A stretch of 64,000 nt of DNA from Ligustrum vulgare (lineage: Eukaryota; Streptophyta; Magnoliopsida; Lamiales; Oleaceae), in contig OY743172.1 of assembly GCA_963555705.1 (NCBI GenBank), positions 66,794,602 through 66,858,601 on the forward strand. Reading direction: 5' to 3'. Every line of letters starts with the position of its first letter. Position 1 is the first letter of the stretch. Both the position numbers and the translations under genes were made by a program. Of the stretch, positions 59,701-64,000 are shown one piece after another. A model generated the notes under the pieces. The model searched no databases and was not told the origin of the DNA. It saw only the letters and a list, made by a program, of their open reading frames with translations.

Positions 59701-61724
59701 TTTTCTTTCCATTTATTTATTTTTCTTTATTTACAGCTTTATTTTTAAATTTTTAGGTTGTACATGCATTTTTTCTTTCTTTGAGTTTTTGAAGTTAGCA
59801 TCTCTACCACCGACTTCTTTGATTTGATCTTCAACTGCACTCTTCATTTTAATTCATACATGATCCATGAGTCAACAATTTTGCATCACATTGTGTCAAA
59901 GTCATTATTCTTATCATATCAAAAACAAATCATATGCATGATTTTTCACACTTTGACCGTGTTTGAAAATTCAAAATTTTGCTATGTTTTAGTTGGGATT
60001 GTTTGTGTTGATCTATTTCAATGGTGTGTATGATTCTAATGTTGTTTATTTTTTTTACTTGCGAGGAACACACCACTTGTAACACTTCCAACCAAGCATG
60101 GAAACACAAGAAACGGGTCGAAATCGTCCAAGCAAGTTCAAAACCAAGCTTCACGTTATCACATCGCTTCTCTAAACCTGGGAAGTACCTAACTCCTTTT
60201 TTATGTATTGTTATCAATTGATATATCATTTCTTTTACATTGAGGACAATGTAACTTTCTAGTTTGGGGGGGTGATATCTCATTTCTTCATCTTGTTCAT
60301 TCGATACCTTGTTTTTGGGATTCATAAAAAATAAAAAATAAAAAAAGGTGAAAATTTTGAAAATTTTTATTGATTTATTTATTACTTATGACATGATTTG
60401 AATTGACTTTTGTGCTTTAGTTAGAAAATTTGGGCAACATGTGAACTAAATTTTTTCTTGACATTTATCCATGTAAGACATTAATCAAACTTGAGCACAT
60501 AGCCACTTTCGAATAATAACTTGTGTAGGGAGATGCTTGATATTTTTGGGGTAAACTTGTGCACTTTGAACATAGAATTGACTGAAAAATTTCAAACCTT
60601 AAGAAATTAGATCCGGACCTGAAATGTAGAACCAAACTACTTAAGAAGCAGTTTGGGGGAGGAAATGTTAAGTACAAGTAGGCATTGACGGATTGAGGGT
60701 CTGAAGTTTTAAATGATCCATTTTTAGTGTAAGGGGTTTTAATCAACGGGTATAAACCATGTCCAGCATAAAAACAGAAAAATGCTGAAGGTGTTATTCT
60801 GCTCTTCGAAAGCCTTTTTGACTCGGGTAATTAAGTTTGAGGGGTCTTTCAAACCTGGTGCCCTAAAGTCGTCTGGCTTGGGAGTCATCGACCTAAAGCT
60901 CGCTACAGGGGTCAACTAGAAAGCAAGTACGCAGAGTGGACTTACACATAAGACACTAAAACATCTTTAACTTTTCTGTTTAAGCCTTTATGACTCGGGT
61001 AATTAAGTCTGAGGGGTTCTCTGAACCTGGTACCCTAAACTCAACTGAGTTGGGAGCTGCTGACCTAAAGCTCGCTACAGGGGTCATATAGAAAGCCAGT
61101 ATGAAAAGTTCTGTACAAAGATGGTAAAAGACAAGGACATTAAAAGAAAAAGTCGTCCATATAAAAAAAAGATATATAAATGGTATAAGCTTTGTTGATT
61201 AAAATTCCTAATACTGGAGTGTGGGATTGGAGATGAATTATTCTTGGTCTGTCGTGCATACTTGTCAAATCCTAACTGCTTTGTGTGGAAAAATGTAATT
61301 TATACATGTTTAGAAACCACATCAATAGGAAAGACCTCGGGATATGAGAGAAAATCATTAAGGTTGTGATCATCCATGAGAGTGAAAGGAAAATAAAAAG
61401 AAAATCATTGTTGACTACATGGGATTCGGGCTTATTTCTGCATGACTAGTCACACAGTGTCAAGTATATTTTTACATGAGTTTGCATTCAATTTTTGGCT
61501 ATTCACATACACACACGATGAAGTTGAGCATTGGATGAATGAAAATAATTTTTGTTGTTCATATTTCTTTTCTAAAGTGAATCGTCATTTTGGATTATTG
61601 AAGTGTATGGTAAATAAATTGACAAAAACAAAAATAATTTCTGTTTGCATTTTTATTTTTATTTTTATAGTTTAATTTTATTTTTTGATCGAGGACGAAC
61701 AAATATTCTAGTTTGGGGGGGGTT
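59701..61724 (+). other. Noncoding internal region of element A
   Basis: No gene. From about 60350 it matches element B's 37020-38400 region. It contains two tandem copies (about 60800-60930 and 60984-61100) of a block of about 120 bases with GACTCGGGTAATTAAGT, GGTACCCTAAACTCAACTG and GACCTAAAGCTCGCTACAGG. Ends in ATCGAGGACGAAC and the purine tract. Confidence 0.6.
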
Positions 61725-63603
61725 TGATAAGTGTATTTTATACACTTATTTATCTATTGAAATTAAGATATTATAATATTTTTTCTTGAATAAATTCTAC
61801 GTAATTGTTATTATTTACTGTTTTTTCAGGTTTTATCCCAAAATCAAGAAAAGTGAGGAATTGAAGCAAATACATAATAATTGGATGAAAAGTGGAGTTA
61901 ATTGAAGACATTTTGAAACTCAAGGGCTTAATTGAACAATTGAAGACTCAATGACCAACTTTTTTTATTTGAAAGAATTGAGAGATTTAAATGATAATTT
62001 ATTTGATTTGGGCTTAGGGCTTACTTGGAGGTTATATATATTTATATATACACAAACATAAGAGAGCGCAGCCGTGGGGGGACTAACAGAGAGTATTATT
62101 CTGGTCAGCTGAGAATAGAGAGTGCGGCTGGAGGAGAAAAGTAGGTGGAGTAATTTCTTGGAGTGCTTGTGGAGGTAGTGGGAAACAAAAAGAAGACAAA
62201 AATCTGTGGCACAATTAAAAAAAGGAGGAAGAGGTCAGCGGTGAACGAACACAAAAGATACAGCCGAGTGTGAAGGAGGAGGCAAAACATATACATACAC
62301 AAAAATTGGTGACTTTTTGGGGGGACAAGATTAAGGTTACATTGTGATTGGTCGGTTAGTGCAAATTAAAGCTGGGAATTGGTTAGTAAAAAAGGAAAGT
62401 GCTGGGATTAATCTGGAAGAACATTACGGCAGAATACATTGGAGAAAAATCGTGTCGACTGGTGAAGAATTAAGAAGAAGGAAAAAGAAGGCAGCTTTGA
62501 GAGTATCATTCTTGGACTTGCGGTTGTAGAGGATAGTAGAGGATATATTTTTGGTTGGATTAAAATGCCGGCTGTGAGTTCAAGTGGAGGAATTAATTGG
62601 CAGTGAAGAAGTTTGCTGCTGGGAATAAAATCAATCTTGGCTTTGCAATTAAAGTGGTTGGTTGGATCAAAAAGTGATTTGTGCAAATTAAAAATTGTGG
62701 CTGGTTGTGCATTGCAGAGTAACGAAAATTGAAGAAGACTGATGTTATTCTTGATGGTGAAATTATTCAAACTCCGAATTTTATTTTTATTATTTATTGT
62801 TCTCTATTCCACAAACATGAATAGCTAAATTTTATAATCGGGATTAACGATTTAGATTTAATGTTTCTAGTTTAATTTTGATTCTCAAATTGGTACTTTA
62901 ATTTTATGTATTGATTTTATTATTGCGTTTAATGCTTGAGTTGCTTGATCATCAATTCACGAATTAATGGTTGTTTTCATAATTCGAGAGGTGAGTTAAC
63001 AATTAGATCACCTAATAAAATCCGTCAATTTCAACAAAAAGAAATAGATATGAATTTGTAGTTGCTTGTGGTCACTTATGAATTACTAAGAAATCTCATG
63101 CATTTAACTAAGGAGAACTCTGACCCGCTGTAGAGATACATGGTTGACTTAGTTAAATATGCCTAATTTGAACTCGAGAGAGGTAAATTAGATATATGCG
63201 TGAATTCGACCAAATATAATTTTAGAAAACAACTTGAGATGAGAAATTATGCTAGAACGTTATTTCGAAATCGTTAGTCCCAATATTCATTCAATTGTTA
63301 GAAATTCCACCACTTTGTTTCTTGCTTTTATTAATTACTTTTAGTTTAATTTTCTATTTTCATTTTAATTGCATTGCTTATTTCTTTGATTTTCAATTAT
63401 TTATCGTTTCTGTTTTTTTTTTTTTTTTTTTTTTTTATTTTGCAATTTATTTTCTTAGTTAGTTTTGGTTTTAGTTTAGGAATTTAATAATCGAAGTAAA
63501 TTTATAAAAAATAAATAGTTCTCGTGGGATCGACAACCTGGACTCAAAAGTCCATTTTTACTACTTGTTGACGATATCGTGTACTTGGGATTTCACACCA
63601 ACA
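61725..63603 (+). repeat. Right LTR of element A
   Basis: 1879 bases, same ends as the left LTR, followed by the duplication AACAC. A T-run near 63411-63435 is expanded relative to the left copy. Confidence 0.88.
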
Positions 63604-63833
63604 AACACAAGCAATGATAATTATTGGGATAATTGCCCAAAACTATGGTTATAAACTTTTATTATTAAAAATTATTTAACAAAATCAAGTATTTGTTATT
63701 AACTCAGTTGAGGAAATAGCGATATTAGACTCGAAGAATAGGCACAAGGTGACTTTTCCAATTGTTGCGGATCCCAAAAGGGAAATCATCAAGCTACTTC
63801 ACATGGTGGATCCCAAAGACACACAATATCATC

Positions 63834-64000
63834 TATGGATGGCAATAGGTCGGGTTCGGGGCGGGTCAGGGCCAACCCGTCCCGGACCCGAAAAAATGTA
63901 ACCCCGCCCCGCGACCCGCGAAGTTGCGGGTCAGGGCAGGGTTGGGTCGGGTCTCGGGTCGGGGCGGGGCGACCTCCCGCCCCGCTAATGACCCGAAATT
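63834..64000. repeat. GC-rich GGGTCGGG-type repeat at the window end
   Basis: After 63833 the composition switches abruptly from AT-rich to about two-thirds G/C with reiterated CGGGTC/GGGGCGGG and inverted CCCGCCCCG motifs, and the sequence begins GGATGGCAATAGGTCGGG. Plant MITE or SINE-like repeats have such ends (GATGGCAA...CGGGT...). Cut by the window end. Bases 63609-63833 are unassigned. Confidence 0.5.

Larger units (their letters stand above)
55000..63603 (+). mobile_element. Athila-like LTR retrotransposon (element A) with gag and protease only
   Basis: LTRs are 55000-56855 and 61725-63603 (TGATAAGTGTATTTTATAC ... CACCAACA). Perfect 5-bp duplication AACAC (54995-54999 and 63604-63608). 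tRNA-Asp-type primer site at 56862, G-rich purine tract (TTTGGGGGGGG) before the right LTR. Inside are gag-pro (with stops) and about 2 kb of noncoding DNA shared with element B. There is no RT, RNase H, integrase or envelope-like gene, so it depends on other elements. The LTRs differ at a few dozen positions at most, including a roughly 21-base indel near 55285/62010. Confidence 0.9.

Noticed and set aside
1..64000. tRNA genes, rRNA genes and CRISPR arrays
   Set aside because: None seen. The tRNA-like sequences are short primer binding sites, and repeated sequences are LTR or tandem DNA without spacer structure.

Overview
The window is nuclear DNA of a flowering plant, most likely a eudicot. 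It is AT-rich, has one intron-containing plant gene with GT..AG splice sites, and is otherwise packed with LTR retrotransposons, solo LTRs, MITE-like elements and Mutator-like remnants. I cannot name the species.

Layout. 2-6321: a 5'-truncated hydroxyproline O-galactosyltransferase gene (galectin plus GT31 domains), seven visible exons, with one 3.45 kb intron that carries repeats. 6322-9570: intergenic DNA with several MITE-like inverted repeats and a 0.8 kb element flanked by a 10-bp direct repeat. 9578-10989: a solo LTR. 11053-29616: a degraded Ty3/Gypsy chromovirus-like element. Its reverse transcriptase is split by a minus-strand solo LTR (14920-26464), which is itself split by a very young, large-LTR, non-autonomous retrotransposon (15454-25331). 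29622-31422: a degraded gag of another Gypsy element. 31423-46000: LTR-like DNA broken by element B (33209-41260, which itself contains a solo LTR) and by another solo LTR (42468-44574). 46100-48430: coding-like debris. 48439-49962: a solo LTR. 50281-51218: a fold-back repeat. About 51650-53549: a dead Mutator transposase on the minus strand. 55000-63603: an Athila-like element A with gag and protease but no reverse transcriptase or integrase. The window ends in a GC-rich repeat.

The most unusual part is the 15454-25331 retrotransposon. Its two 3298-bp LTRs differ at one base that I found. It has a 5-bp TSD (TCAGC), an initiator-tRNA-Met primer site and a polypurine tract placing it on the minus strand, but no gag or pol. 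Instead it carries two intact, intronless ORFs on the plus strand, antisense to the element. One encodes a 183-aa basic cysteine-rich protein resembling the nucleic-acid-binding cysteine-rich proteins of carlavirus-type plant RNA viruses. The other encodes a 217-aa LONELY GUY (LOG) cytokinin-activating enzyme homologue. Each ORF has a TTTAAATAG TATA-like box upstream. The LOG 3' region carries three tandem, sequence-diverged but structurally matching RNA hairpin units followed by AATAAA. A mobile element that carries a virus-type zinc-finger protein beside a cytokinin-activating enzyme looks like a growth-manipulating cargo module. That functional reading is inference.

Elements A and B have different coding parts but share family-like LTR ends (TGATAAG...), tRNA-Asp-type primer sites, a conserved hairpin just after the ORF, and a tandemly duplicated noncoding block before the 3' LTR.
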